NCBI RefSeq assembly: GCF_024495425.1 | Contig: NZ_JANHJR010000004.1 | Coordinates: 434,001 to 498,000, forward strand | Length of the DNA: 64,000 bases | Origin: Haloarchaeobius litoreus | Lineage (GTDB): Archaea; Halobacteriota; Halobacteria; Halobacteriales; Natrialbaceae | Direction: 5' to 3' | Shown: one piece after another, positions 9,017-18,925 of the stretch | How the letters are laid out: each line of letters opens with the position of its first letter | How positions within the stretch are numbered: position 1 is the stretch's first letter | Translations under genes and position numbers: made by a program | Notes under the pieces: model-generated | Seen by the model: the letters and a program-made list of their open reading frames with translations, nothing else | Told to the model about the DNA's origin: nothing | The model's database searches: none

Positions 9017-9991
9017 ATGGCTCGTCTGAACCGGCAGGAGGAGACGGAGAAGACCCATACCGAATCGGACACGAAAGAGCACACGAAAGAATCGGAGGAG
9101 GAGTCCTGTCCGGAATGCGAGTCGGAGAGTCTTGTCACCAGCGGGGAAGGTGATGAACTCGTCTGTGATGACTGTGGGCTGGTTATCGAGGAGGACATAA
9201 TCGACCGCGGCCCCGAGTGGCGCGCGTTCAACCACGGTGAGCGTGAGAGCAAGAGTCGGGTCGGTGCGCCGACGACCCAGACGATGCACGACAAGGGGCT
9301 GACGACCCAGATCGACTGGAAGGACAAGGACGCCTATGGCCGGTCGCTCTCCTCGGAGAAGCGGAGTCAGATGCACCGGCTTCGGAAGTGGCAGGAACGC
9401 ATCCGGACGAAAGATGCGGGGGAACGAAACCTCCAGTTCGCGCTCAGTGAGACCGACCGGATGGCCTCTGCACTCGGCGTCCCTCGGTCAGTTCGGGAGG
9501 TCGCGTCGGTGATCTATCGGCGGGCACTGAACGAGGACCTGATACGTGGACGGTCGATCGAGGGGGTGGCGACGAGCTGTCTCTACGCCGCCTGCCGTCA
9601 GGAGGGGATTCCGCGGAGCCTCGAGGAGGTGTCGGAGGTCTCCCGGGTCGAGCAGAAAGAGATCGGGCGCACGTATCGGTACATCTCGCAGGAACTCGGC
9701 CTCAGGATGGAGCCGGTCGACCCGAAGGAGTACGTCCCCCGGTTCTGCTCCGAACTCGGGGTGAGCGAGGAGGTAGAGATGAAGGCGAAGGAGATAATCG
9801 ACGTGACGGCCGAGCAGGGGCTCCTCTCGGGGAAGTCACCGACAGGGTTCGCGGCGGCTGCAATCTATGCCGCGTCCCTCCTCTGTAACGAGAAGCAGAC
9901 ACAACGCGAGGTGGCTTCCGTGGCGCAGGTGACAGAGGTCACGATCCGGAATCGGTATCAGGAGCAGATCGAAGCGATGGGCATCCAGTGA
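9017..9991 (+). CDS. tfb: Transcription initiation factor TFB (TFIIB)
   Basis: 324 residues. A zinc ribbon at the N-terminus has Cys31, Cys34, Cys50 and Cys53. The B-finger/linker follows (GPEWRAF, then SRVGAPTT), and then two cyclin-like repeats (about 120-215 and 220-315), the second with [12 protein letters not shown]. It bridges TBP and RNA polymerase at the promoter. Haloarchaea encode several TFBs; being next to insertion relics and alone, this is likely one of the accessory paralogues. A TATA-like GTATAAG near 8981 precedes the ATG by about 30 bp. A second ATG in another frame at 9001 is not used by any long frame. Confidence 0.95.
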   Translation: MARLNRQEETEKTHTESDTKEHTKESEEESCPECESESLVTSGEGDELVCDDCGLVIEEDIIDRGPEWRAFNHGERESKSRVGAPTTQTMHDKGLTTQIDWKDKDAYGRSLSSEKRSQMHRLRKWQERIRTKDAGERNLQFALSETDRMASALGVPRSVREVASVIYRRALNEDLIRGRSIEGVATSCLYAACRQEGIPRSLEEVSEVSRVEQKEIGRTYRYISQELGLRMEPVDPKEYVPRFCSELGVSEEVEMKAKEIIDVTAEQGLLSGKSPTGFAAAAIYAASLLCNEKQTQREVASVAQVTEVTIRNRYQEQIEAMGIQ

Positions 9992-10686
9992 TCAGTTGAG
10001 CGGTCTCTCACTCCTGGGTCCCTCACGCTAGATGAATTCGGTGTTCTGGGGCCCGTTCGTCACGTGTACTTCGAACGGCTGCGTGTCGACGTTGTCCTGT
10101 TCGACGAGGTGCCAGTAGGTCTCCGCCAGCCGGTCGGGGTCGAGGAACGTGTCGCCGTCGCGGTCCGGGGATCGCTCCCGTGCAGCTGGGCTCTCAATCT
10201 GGCCGTCGATGACCACGTGCGCCACGTGTATCCCGTCCGGTCCGAACTCCTGAGCCATGTCCATCGCCATCCCACGAGCGGCGAACTTCGCAGCGGTGAA
10301 TCCGATGGTCCCGCCCAGACTCCTGACCGCAGAGGTCGCTCCGGTGAAGATGACGGTCCCCCCACCACTATCGAGCATGTCGTCGACGGCCTCCTGAGAG
10401 CACACGAACGCGCCTCGCCCGTTGACCGCCCAGGCCCGTTCGAACTCCTCGACGCTGGAATCCATCAGTCCCGTCCACGACGCGGCACTCGCGTGGTTGA
10501 CCAGCACGTCGACCGAGCCGAACGTCTCCCTGACCGTCTCGAACCCGTCTCTGACCTGCTCGACGCTGGTGAGGTCGGTCTGGACCGCGAGACCCTCGCC
10601 CGGTCGGGGGAGATCGGCAGCCAACTCCTCGATGAACTCCTCCGTTCGGGCGAACAGGGCCACTTCACAGAGATGCAAGGAGGAAG

Positions 10687-10706
10687 CTCACGGCTTTAGC
10701 CGTGGG
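10687..10706 (+). repeat. Left-end subterminal hairpin of the IS element
   Basis: Stem CTCACGGC/GCCGTGGG with loop TTTA and one G-T pair, the single-strand hairpin type recognised by IS200/IS605 TnpA. Confidence 0.7.
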
Positions 10707-10773
10707 ATGAATCCGACACGGCTCGAATCAACCCACGAGCGAGAGCACTCAGACTCCCCCACGCCGGGCGCAG

Positions 10774-10783
10774 GTTTATAAAA
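10774..10783 (+). promoter_or_regulatory. TATA box of tnpB
   Basis: TTTATAAAAT, about 27 bp before position 10806, predicting a leaderless tnpB transcript from ATG 10809. Confidence 0.7.
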
Positions 10784-10808
10784 TATTACGGGGCAAGTAA
10801 AGTACCAG

Positions 10809-12078
<1,270 letters not shown>

Positions 12079-12222
12079 ACTTGCGTGCGAGTGACTCACC
12101 GAGTCCCGGTCCGACGCCCGCGATAACGGCTGTTCGTGCCATACTCGTTGTTGGGGGCTCTGTTGCAAAACCGTGGTGGCGAACGAGATGACAATCGCGA
12201 ACGGTGCGGCTGCCGACGACGG

Positions 12223-12492
12223 CTACTCGGTGCTCGGTTCGCTTCCGTCGAGCGAGTAGATACGTTGTCGCGCGTCCTGGAACGAGATGCGGGACCTGAC
12301 GATACCGCTCTTCTCCAGTCGAGATAGGGCGTCCCGAACGGTTCGGACCGGCAGTAGTGTCGACTCCGCGAGCTGGGACTGCGTAGCGTCACCCTCGTAT
12401 TCCAGCGTCTTCGCGACGAGCTTCGCACTCGGTGGCAGATCCAGCAGGTCGGTATCCTGCTCGGCCGACGAACGGGAGATACTCCGGGACAT
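12223..12492 (-). CDS. Winged-helix transcriptional regulator (MarR/TrmB-like)
   Basis: 89 residues, almost entirely one winged helix: helix-turn-helix SQLAESTLLPVRTVRDALSR (39-58), then a recognition and wing segment LEKSGIVRSRISFQDARQRIYSL. The N-terminus is short and serine-rich. The size fits the small single-domain haloarchaeal regulators that bind DNA as dimers. It faces away from the pirin gene at 12648, and the 155-bp space between them could hold a shared control region. It is upstream, in the same direction, of the interrupted SDR gene. Target unknown. Confidence 0.8.
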   Translation of the reverse strand: MSRSISRSSAEQDTDLLDLPPSAKLVAKTLEYEGDATQSQLAESTLLPVRTVRDALSRLEKSGIVRSRISFQDARQRIYSLDGSEPSTE

Positions 12493-12647
12493 CGATACGC
12501 AAGATGGTCGGGGAGGCCTCTTAACGGCGAACCGCGTGTGTGTCGGCCCCGCACGACCGGACTGGTGGTTTCACGACACCACTCGAAGCGCGGGTGACAC
12601 TCCGCCAGACGAACCCATATGCAGGTGGCACCCCTACATTGTATCCA

Positions 12648-13418
12648 ATGGACGACTCAGCGTCGCCGACAGCCGAGCCACGGATCTTCGCGGCTCCACG
12701 CACCGATGTCTCCCAGAACCAGGGGAAATTCAGAATCCACTTCGACTTCCCGGGGCGCGCGGTCCCGGACCACGACGACCACGGCTACGGTCCGCTTGCG
12801 ACCGTCGTCGAATCGTTCATGGACCCTGGAACGCTCATCCGGATGCACCAGCACCGCAACGAGGAGATAATCTCCTGGGTCCCTGACGGCGTCATGCGCC
12901 ACGACGACCGGCAGGGAAACGAACTGGTCACGGACGCCGAGCACCTCATGGTGATGAACGCTGGCAGCGGCTTCTGGCACGCCGAGGAGACGCTTCCGGA
13001 CGACCCACCACTGCGGATGCTCCAGATCTTCGTCCGCCCGCACAGCCTCGACCTCGCCCCCGACATCCAGCACGAGCCGATTCCGGAGTCGGCCCCCAAC
13101 GAGTGGCGGTACCTGTTCGGACCGGAGGACGGTGAGGCACCGCTCTGGGTCCGGAACGAGGTCCAGTTCTACGACTGTCGGCTCGACGCGGGTGCGACCA
13201 CCACGCTGCCGTTCGAGCCCGGGTGGGACACCTACCTCTACGTGTTCGAGGGGGCGGTGACGGTCGGTGACGGGGACGCGAACCTCGGCCACACGGAGAG
13301 TGCACTCGTGATCGGCGGTGAGGACGTGTCCGTCACCGCGACTGAGCGGTCGATACTCGTCGCGTTCTGCATCGATCCCGACGCGCCGGTCACCCGCCAG
13401 GGGACCATCGGCCGCTAG
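12648..13418 (+). CDS. Pirin-family protein
   Basis: 256 residues from ATG 12648. Two cupin-like halves. The N-terminal one carries HQHRNEEIISWV (about 66-77), the metal-binding His-rich motif of pirins, and ends in a MNAGSGFWHAEE motif. The C-terminal half (about 160-250) is more divergent. Pirins bind a metal ion; some oxidise flavonols, others modulate transcription, and the role in haloarchaea is not known. It sits next to another cupin gene on the opposite strand. Confidence 0.88.
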   Translation: MDDSASPTAEPRIFAAPRTDVSQNQGKFRIHFDFPGRAVPDHDDHGYGPLATVVESFMDPGTLIRMHQHRNEEIISWVPDGVMRHDDRQGNELVTDAEHLMVMNAGSGFWHAEETLPDDPPLRMLQIFVRPHSLDLAPDIQHEPIPESAPNEWRYLFGPEDGEAPLWVRNEVQFYDCRLDAGATTTLPFEPGWDTYLYVFEGAVTVGDGDANLGHTESALVIGGEDVSVTATERSILVAFCIDPDAPVTRQGTIGR

Positions 13419-13452
13419 GTCGGCACAGCAGCGAGGCCAGAGCGTCTCCGAC

Positions 13453-13791
13453 TCAATCCATCCAGTCCGGGTCGTCCCGGGGCGGACTGAAGATGTCGAG
13501 TCCGACGGCCGGCACGTCACCACGATTCTCCGCGCCGTGGGCTTCACCGCCCGGCAGGACGTACGAGTCACCCGCCTCGACGACGCGGGTCTCGCCGTCG
13601 ACGACGAACGTGAGGGCTCCCTCGAGGATGAACCCCGTCTGCTCGTGTGGGTGACTGTGCTCGGGGACCGTCGCACCGGGGTCGATGCTGAAGTGCTGGA
13701 CGTTCATGTTCTCGCCGCCAGCCAGGAGCTTCAGGTGTGCGCCGTCGACCGCCTCGACGGCTTCGACGTCGGATTCGGGAACGATTTCCAT
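13453..13791 (-). CDS. Single-domain cupin protein
   Basis: 112 residues from ATG 13791. One cupin barrel: motif 1 is VPEHSHPHEQTGFILEG (about 42-58) with the usual His-x-His and Glu, motif 2 is LPGGEAHGAENRGD (about 79-92) with the second His. The barrel binds a metal and probably a small molecule. The intergenic space to the methyltransferase gene (13792-13868) is short and must hold both divergent promoters. The specific reaction is not inferable. Confidence 0.88.
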   Translation of the reverse strand: MEIVPESDVEAVEAVDGAHLKLLAGGENMNVQHFSIDPGATVPEHSHPHEQTGFILEGALTFVVDGETRVVEAGDSYVLPGGEAHGAENRGDVPAVGLDIFSPPRDDPDWMD

Positions 13792-13868
13792 GTCAGACCC
13801 CTCGGTGGGAGCGACCAAATAGCTGCAGGCCCCCGTAGCGGTATGTTCCAGGACGACGAAATCCACGT

Positions 13869-14498
13869 ATGCCGAAATCTGCACCCTTCGAACGCCACAC
13901 CGACCGATACGAAGCGTGGTTCGAGGAGAACGAAGCCGCCTATCGCACCGAGATAGCGGCGCTTCAACAACTGCTTCCCGAGCCGGGATTCGGCCTGGAG
14001 ATCGGCGTCGGCAGTGCCCGATTCGCCGCGCCACTGGGGATGCGAATCGGGCTGGACCCGGCGGAGGAGATGTTGGCTCGGGCCCGCGAGCGAGGCGTCG
14101 ACGTGGTCAGGGGCGTCGCCGAGGACTTGCCGTTCCGCGACGCCAGTTTCGATACCGCACTGCTCGTCACGACCATCTGCTTCGTCGACGATATCCCAGA
14201 GACCCTGAGCGAGGCGCGACGCGTCCTGCGGCCGGACGGCTCGCTCGTCATCGGATACATCGACAAAGACAGCCCCGTCGGCCGGATCTATCAGGAGAAA
14301 CAGTCTGAGAACCCGTTCTACAGGGACGCCGTCTTCGTCTCGACCGACGAGCTCGTCGCGGCGCTCGAAGCCGCGGGGTTCTCCGGGTTCGAGTTCGTCC
14401 AGACCATCTTCCACTGGCCGGGCGACATCGAGGAGCCGGACCCGGTCGAAGAGGGCTACGGTGAGGGCTCGTTCGTCGGGATCAAGGCGACCCCTTAG
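13869..14498 (+). CDS. Class I SAM-dependent methyltransferase
   Basis: 209 residues. SAM-binding motif I is LEIGVGSARFA (about 43-53), motif II region LDPAEEMLARA, and DLPFRDASFDTALLV (about 86-100) with the post-II acidic residues, followed by EARRVLRPDGSLVIGY. This is the UbiE/type-11 pattern. The substrate is unknown; the family methylates small molecules and quinones. The last codons overlap the 3' end of the convergent gene by four bases. Confidence 0.9.
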   Translation: MPKSAPFERHTDRYEAWFEENEAAYRTEIAALQQLLPEPGFGLEIGVGSARFAAPLGMRIGLDPAEEMLARARERGVDVVRGVAEDLPFRDASFDTALLVTTICFVDDIPETLSEARRVLRPDGSLVIGYIDKDSPVGRIYQEKQSENPFYRDAVFVSTDELVAALEAAGFSGFEFVQTIFHWPGDIEEPDPVEEGYGEGSFVGIKATP

Positions 14499-14971
14499 CG
14501 GTCGTGCACCCGATCAGCAGCAGCGTCGAGGGTCGATCCCCGAACCGTATCGTAGCGCCGGACCAGCACGCCGACCCACCAGAGTTTCAACCCCATCCCC
14601 AGCACCGTCGCGACCGCGGTCGCTACCGGACGTCGTCGCCAGGCTGCGAGGAGCGCGTACCCGAACGATATCGCGCCGAGTGAGTTGCAGATGTTCGGGT
14701 AGGTGGCTCCCATCGTCCCGTTCTCCACCTCGCGGACCCACCAGCGCTCGGCGAGCACGACGCGGGTCATCCAGGCGTCGTCCGTCTCGGGTGGCGAGAA
14801 CACGAAGGGGTTGACCGCCGCCCAGAGCAGTCCCGCGATGAGGAGTCGCCAATCACGTCGGTAGACGGCGTAGACGATGACGGCCCCGGTCGGGAGCCGC
14901 GTCCAGCCGCTCTTCGGGTTCGAGTGCCTGGACCAGAGGGCCTCCTCGGCACGTTCGAGCGCCGACGACAT
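14495..14971 (-). CDS. Haloarchaeal membrane protein (DUF6653-like)
   Basis: 158 residues from ATG 14971. A soluble N-terminus with EEALWSRHSNPKSGWTR is followed by about four hydrophobic segments (about 33-60 as one or two, 95-115, 125-145). The W.RHSNPKSGWTR signature matches a haloarchaeal family I remember as DUF6653; the number is from memory. Function unknown. It begins about 30 bp from a solo IS605-type end, so its promoter lies in or next to that relic. Confidence 0.8.
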   Translation of the reverse strand: MSSALERAEEALWSRHSNPKSGWTRLPTGAVIVYAVYRRDWRLLIAGLLWAAVNPFVFSPPETDDAWMTRVVLAERWWVREVENGTMGATYPNICNSLGAISFGYALLAAWRRRPVATAVATVLGMGLKLWWVGVLVRRYDTVRGSTLDAAADRVHDR

Positions 14972-15002
14972 ACCCAAATCTAGGACGGACTGTGGGATTT
15001 CT

Positions 15003-15046
15003 CCCACGGCTGAAGCCATGGGCTTCCTCCTTGCAATCCTGTGAGT
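15003..15046 (-). repeat. Solo left-end relic of an IS200/IS605 element
   Basis: CCCACGGC-TGAA-GCCATGGG followed by CTTCCTCCTTGCAA nearly matches the reverse complement of the intact element's left end at 10671-10706. No tnpB is attached. It lies between the stop of the DUF1684 gene (15058) and the start of the DUF6653-like gene. Confidence 0.65.
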
Positions 15047-15057
15047 GCTCCGTGGGG

Positions 15058-15612
15058 TCACTGCTCGAACGAGCGCTCACCGGCTTCGACGGGCACGTCG
15101 AGCCAGTTCTCCATCGGGGGCAGCGGACACTCGTACCGGTCGGAGTACGCGCAGGTGGGGTTGTACGCCTCGTTGAAGTCGAGGATCCACCGCCCGTCGT
15201 CGGTCCGGTGGCTGTCGGGTTCGAGGTCGAGGTAGCGGCCGGCACCGTACGTCTCGTCGCCGCTCGTCTCGTCACGGAAGGGGACCCAGAGACGGTCCTC
15301 CTCAGGGTCGCTCTTGTACGCCGTTATGGTCACCTCCTCGTCCGAGATTTCCACCGTGAACTCGCCCCAGGCGAGGTACTCCTGCTCGCCGTCGGTGCTG
15401 GTGCCGACGACGACCGGCTCGGGCTCGGCGTACGTATCGAGTTCGACCACGAACCGGTAGTCGGGGTCAATCTCGTAGTAGTCGAGCCCGTCGAACCCCT
15501 CGCGCACATCTGGCGGCAACGGCGAGTGCGGGTCCTCCCCGAAATACTCGTCCTTCCGCTCTCGCTGGGCCTCGACCGCCTCCGCCCACTGCTGTGTGTT
15601 CTGGTTCGTCAT
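15058..15612 (-). CDS. DUF1684 protein
   Basis: 184 residues. The C-terminal half has the DUF1684 hallmarks: RWILDFNEAYNPTCAYSDRY near 138-157 and CPLPPMENWLDVPVEAGER just after. The N-terminal half begins with a charged helix (WAEAVEAQRERKDEYFG). The protein is soluble and acidic; the family has no established reaction. A possible minus-strand TATA tract lies at 15664-15676. An upstream frame from ATG 15653 ends on its start codon, but it would begin before the predicted transcript start. Confidence 0.88.
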   Translation of the reverse strand: MTNQNTQQWAEAVEAQRERKDEYFGEDPHSPLPPDVREGFDGLDYYEIDPDYRFVVELDTYAEPEPVVVGTSTDGEQEYLAWGEFTVEISDEEVTITAYKSDPEEDRLWVPFRDETSGDETYGAGRYLDLEPDSHRTDDGRWILDFNEAYNPTCAYSDRYECPLPPMENWLDVPVEAGERSFEQ

Positions 15613-15783
15613 CTGTCCTGGTTATGAAGTTCTCGCGCTGGCCACTTGAGCATTGTGTAGGACATACAATATCGTTGTGCCATCGAACGGTTCGACCGCC
15701 TCGGAACGGCACCATTCGAGGCCGATGCAGGTCGGAAGGGTTCCCGGGCAGCGACCCAGCCGACGGTGTCGGTCGCCCTGCGG

Positions 15784-15969
15784 TCAGTTCACGACGTTTT
15801 CCGGCCGGTAGCGTTCCCCGTCGACGAAGATCACCGAGTCCTGCGTGACCGTGCCCTGCGGGTCGGCGAACTGGAACGTCACGCGACAGCACCCCTTCTT
15901 CTCCTGGGCACCCAGCTTGGCCAGTATCTCGGGGTCGATGTAGTCGTGGAGCTGGGGGATGTCCGCCAT
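15784..15969 (-). CDS. Hypothetical protein (61 aa)
   Basis: Starts MADIPQLHDYIDPEILAKLG at ATG 15969; an alternative start at 15993 adds eight residues. Acidic with a pair of cysteines (KKGCCRVTFQF) and a strand-rich second half (TQDSVIFVDGERYRPENVV). No family recognised. It follows the broken DUF7344-like gene on the same strand with a small gap and may have been its operon partner. Confidence 0.5.
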   Translation of the reverse strand: MADIPQLHDYIDPEILAKLGAQEKKGCCRVTFQFADPQGTVTQDSVIFVDGERYRPENVVN

Positions 15970-16017
15970 CGCGACCACGTCGGCCGCGGCCACCGCTCGA
16001 CGACCCCGGCGAAGAGA

Positions 16018-16434
16018 TCAGTCCGAGGCATTCTCGGTCACCTCCCCGATGACGGCACACTCGTCGCGCAGCCGGCGCGGTAATCTGGTCTCCGATTCGG
16101 TCATCCTGTCGAGGACCAGCGCCGGTTCCGCGAAGTGGGGGCCGCGGCTGACGGTGAACGGGTCGCTCTCCCAGCGGATGTACCCTGCCTCGGCGAGCTT
16201 CGGGAGATGCAGATGCCGTAGTCGAACGGTCAGGTCCTCGGTATCGAGCTCGTGGGACGCCGACCATGCGGCATCGGGCAACGGTAGCCGCTAGTCCTCC
16301 GGTTCCTTCATCAGTGAGAAGATGATCATCTGACGAGGCTGGGTGGCCAGTGACTCGTACAACTGGTTCCAGGTATCTGTCCCGCTGTCGTTCGCTGAGA
16401 ATGTGCTGGACACGTTCGGGACGACCGACTTCAT
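16018..16434 (-). pseudogene. DUF7344-type regulator with in-frame TAG
   Basis: Reading from ATG 16434, the first half gives LYESLATQPRQMIIFSLMKE, the N-terminal helices of the haloarchaeal winged-helix family seen intact at 28128-28469. A TAG stop at 16293-16291 follows, and the same frame continues with RLPLPDAAWSASHELD and the C-terminal signature RHLHLPKLAEAGYIRW to TGA at 16018. The full frame would be 138 codons, near normal length. The single TAG makes it a nonsense pseudogene or two separate peptides; readthrough or pyrrolysine use is unlikely in this group. The family name is from memory. Confidence 0.75.
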
Positions 16435-16530
16435 TCCTCGAAAAGCCTTGGTACGTGTTGACGCCCATCGGTGGGGACGCACCGTTCGACGGGTACTCCC
16501 GCGCCGAACAAAATTGTGGTGTTAGCACAA

Positions 16531-16538
16531 TACTTTAT
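16531..16538 (+). promoter_or_regulatory. TATA box of the CoA-disulfide-reductase-like gene
   Basis: TACTTTAT about 27 bp before the ATG at 16564, predicting a leaderless transcript. Confidence 0.6.
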
Positions 16539-16563
16539 GGTCTCGGCGGGCGAACGCTCACAC

Positions 16564-17982
16564 ATGGAAGGTCCGTTCGTCATCGTCGGCGGAGACGCGG
16601 CAGGGATGAGCGCAGCGAGCAAGGCCAAGCGGGACGACCCGGACCGGGACGTCGTCGTCTTCGAGAAGGGCGAGTGGGTCTCCTACGCCGCCTGCGGGCT
16701 GCCCTACTACGTCAAGGGCGATGTGGAGACCCTCGACGACCTCGTCCAGGTGACGCCCGAGGCGTTCGTCGAGGAACGCGGTATCGACCTTCGGACGAAC
16801 CACGAGGTCACGGCGGTCGACCGCGCGGAACGGACCGTGACGGTAACCGGTCCCGACGGCGAGTTCGAACAGGCGTACGGCGACCTGCTGCTCGCGACCG
16901 GAGCGCAGGCCGTCGTCCCCCCCTTCGACGGCATCGACCTCGACGGCGTGTTCACTCTGCACAACATGAACGAGGCCGCCGAGATCCGACGCTACCTTGG
17001 ACTGGACACGCCGACCGCAAACCTCCCGGAGATGGGCTACGGTGCGGCGGCCGCGGAGTACGCCGAGGCCGAGGGGCCCGAGTCGGTCGCCGTCATCGGC
17101 GGCGGTTACGTGGGCATCGAGATGGCGGAGGCCTTCGCGGCCCACGGCCTCGATGTGCATCTCTTCGAGATGTTGCCGCACACGCTCCAGCCCTTCGGGA
17201 CCGAGGCAGCGGGCGTCGTCGAGGACCACCTCCGCGAGCAGGGAGTCGAGCTCCACCTCGACACGGCCGTCGACGGCATGGTCGGCGACAATCACGTCGA
17301 GGCCATCGCCGCCGGCGACCTGACCATCCCGGTCGACCTCGCGCTGGTCGGCGTCGGCGTCGCCCCGAACACCGAACTGGCCGAGGCTGCCGGCATCGAG
17401 CTCGGCCCGACTGGTGCCATCGCGACGGACGAGTACGGTCGGACGAACGACGAACAGGTCTTCGCGGCGGGAGACAACGCCGAGATGACCCACGTCGTGA
17501 CCGGCGGGCCCGATCACGTCCCGCTTGCGTTGACGGCGAACCGTGCCGGGCGTGCCATCGGCGCGACGGTCGCCGGTGAGCCAACGCCCGTCGGCGAGAT
17601 AGCCGGCACCGCCGCCGTCAAGGCGTTCGACCTGGAGGTGGCCCGGACCGGTATCGTCGACGAGGAGGCGGCCCGCGAGGCGGGGTTCGACCCGGTCTCG
17701 GTGACCATCACCGCCCGCTCCCGGGCCCACTACTACCCCGGCGACGAGGAGATACAGGTCACGCTCCTCGGGGACCGGGACAGTGGGCGCGTCCTCGGAG
17801 CGAGCATGGTCGGCCGTGAGGGTGTCGCGAAGCGAATCGACACCGTCGCCACGGCGCTGTATGCCCGCATGACCGCCCACCAGCTCTCGTACCTCGACCT
17901 GGCGTACGCGCCGCCGTTCAGCCCCGTCTGGGACCCGGTCCTGACCGCCGGGAAGGTGCTCGACGGGAAGCTGTCGTCCTGA
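16564..17982 (+). CDS. FAD-dependent CoA-disulfide reductase / NADH oxidase family
   Basis: 472 residues. FAD-binding VIVGGDAAGMSAA (7-19), then the single redox cysteine in YAACGLPYY (Cys44), which marks the CoA-disulfide reductase/NADH oxidase branch of the pyridine nucleotide-disulfide oxidoreductases. NAD(P)-binding VAVIGGGYVGIEMAE lies near 176-190, and EQVFAAGDNAEM near 298-309 is the second FAD site; a C-terminal dimerisation domain follows. It probably keeps CoA reduced using NAD(P)H, or reduces oxygen. ATG 16564 is chosen over an ATG 93 bases upstream because the FAD fold begins at once and the TATA box fits. Confidence 0.92.
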   Translation: MEGPFVIVGGDAAGMSAASKAKRDDPDRDVVVFEKGEWVSYAACGLPYYVKGDVETLDDLVQVTPEAFVEERGIDLRTNHEVTAVDRAERTVTVTGPDGEFEQAYGDLLLATGAQAVVPPFDGIDLDGVFTLHNMNEAAEIRRYLGLDTPTANLPEMGYGAAAAEYAEAEGPESVAVIGGGYVGIEMAEAFAAHGLDVHLFEMLPHTLQPFGTEAAGVVEDHLREQGVELHLDTAVDGMVGDNHVEAIAAGDLTIPVDLALVGVGVAPNTELAEAAGIELGPTGAIATDEYGRTNDEQVFAAGDNAEMTHVVTGGPDHVPLALTANRAGRAIGATVAGEPTPVGEIAGTAAVKAFDLEVARTGIVDEEAAREAGFDPVSVTITARSRAHYYPGDEEIQVTLLGDRDSGRVLGASMVGREGVAKRIDTVATALYARMTAHQLSYLDLAYAPPFSPVWDPVLTAGKVLDGKLSS

Positions 17983-18009
17983 CGCGAACGACTCGCGGTC
18001 GCCCCCTGG

Positions 18010-18834
18010 TCAGTCCCCGTGGGGCGAACACTGCACCTCGAAGTACCGTTCATCGTGACGGACGACAGCGCTCCCGCCGTCGCCGCTCGTCCCCTGGTAC
18101 GGACACCTGACATCGAGTTCGGACAGCGCTCGGACCGCAACCCGCTCGTGCTCGAACCCACGCAGCGGGAGGTCGCACGTCTGGTAGCCGTCGGCGTCTG
18201 TCTCGCAGTTCCCCGACGAGAACAGCGCGGATTCGACCGGCGGCGCGTCCGAGAGCGTTCCGACCGCCGCGTCGTCCACGGACGAGGCCGGCACCTCCTG
18301 GGCGCTGACGACGTAGCCCCACCCCCAGCCGAGGCCGAACGCGGCCAGCAGCATGAGCAATACTACGGCCGGGACGCTCCCGACGAACGTCGGAAGTGCG
18401 CCGGACCGGACGTCGAACCGGAACCGGAGGAGGAGCGGAACCCCGACGAGCACGACCACGAGCAGCAGGAACGCGGTCGGTGCCGACGGGAACCCGGCCA
18501 GCGCGACTGCCGTGTAGACGACCAGCACCCCGAGGAAGGAGCCCAGGACGGCGAGGAGTGCGTCACGGTTCGCGAGCCCGGTGTGCAGGTAGTCGGCGAC
18601 GAACAGCGGGAGGGCGACCGCGCCGAGACCGCTGGCGAGGAACTGGATGAGTATGGCCGCCTCCGTGGCCCCGCTCGGGCCCAGCCGCAGGTACAGCGCG
18701 TCGTAGACCGGTCGCTGGACGCCCGTGGTGACGTTGAGCAGGACCAGGGCGACGGCGATGGTGCCGACGAGTCCGAGCAGGACGTAGGCGACGCCCCGTC
18801 CGACCCGTCGGATGATGGCGCTCGTGTCGGTCAT
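18010..18834 (-). CDS. Polytopic membrane protein with soluble C-terminus
   Basis: 274 residues. About five hydrophobic segments lie between 13 and 175, followed by a roughly 95-residue acidic domain beginning VSAQEVPASS. That domain contains four cysteines (GNCETD, YQTCDL, VRCPYQ, VQCSPH), probably two disulfides on the outside of the cell. No family recognised. It lies downstream of the Mrp/ApbC gene on the same strand with a 91-bp gap, so it may be the last gene of the NrfD operon. Confidence 0.75.
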   Translation of the reverse strand: MTDTSAIIRRVGRGVAYVLLGLVGTIAVALVLLNVTTGVQRPVYDALYLRLGPSGATEAAILIQFLASGLGAVALPLFVADYLHTGLANRDALLAVLGSFLGVLVVYTAVALAGFPSAPTAFLLLVVVLVGVPLLLRFRFDVRSGALPTFVGSVPAVVLLMLLAAFGLGWGWGYVVSAQEVPASSVDDAAVGTLSDAPPVESALFSSGNCETDADGYQTCDLPLRGFEHERVAVRALSELDVRCPYQGTSGDGGSAVVRHDERYFEVQCSPHGD

Positions 18835-18925
18835 GGGTGGGGCGTCGACCGGGATGGCGCGGTCGAACTACGCGAAATACAGTCGCCTGCCGCAAGTGTG
18901 TTATGGAGTGCCGAGACGGGGTCGG

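Noticed and set aside
15609-15653. Mini-ORF ending on the DUF1684 start
   Set aside because: It has the ATGA overlap, but the likely TATA tract predicts a transcript start inside it, so it would not be translated from its ATG.
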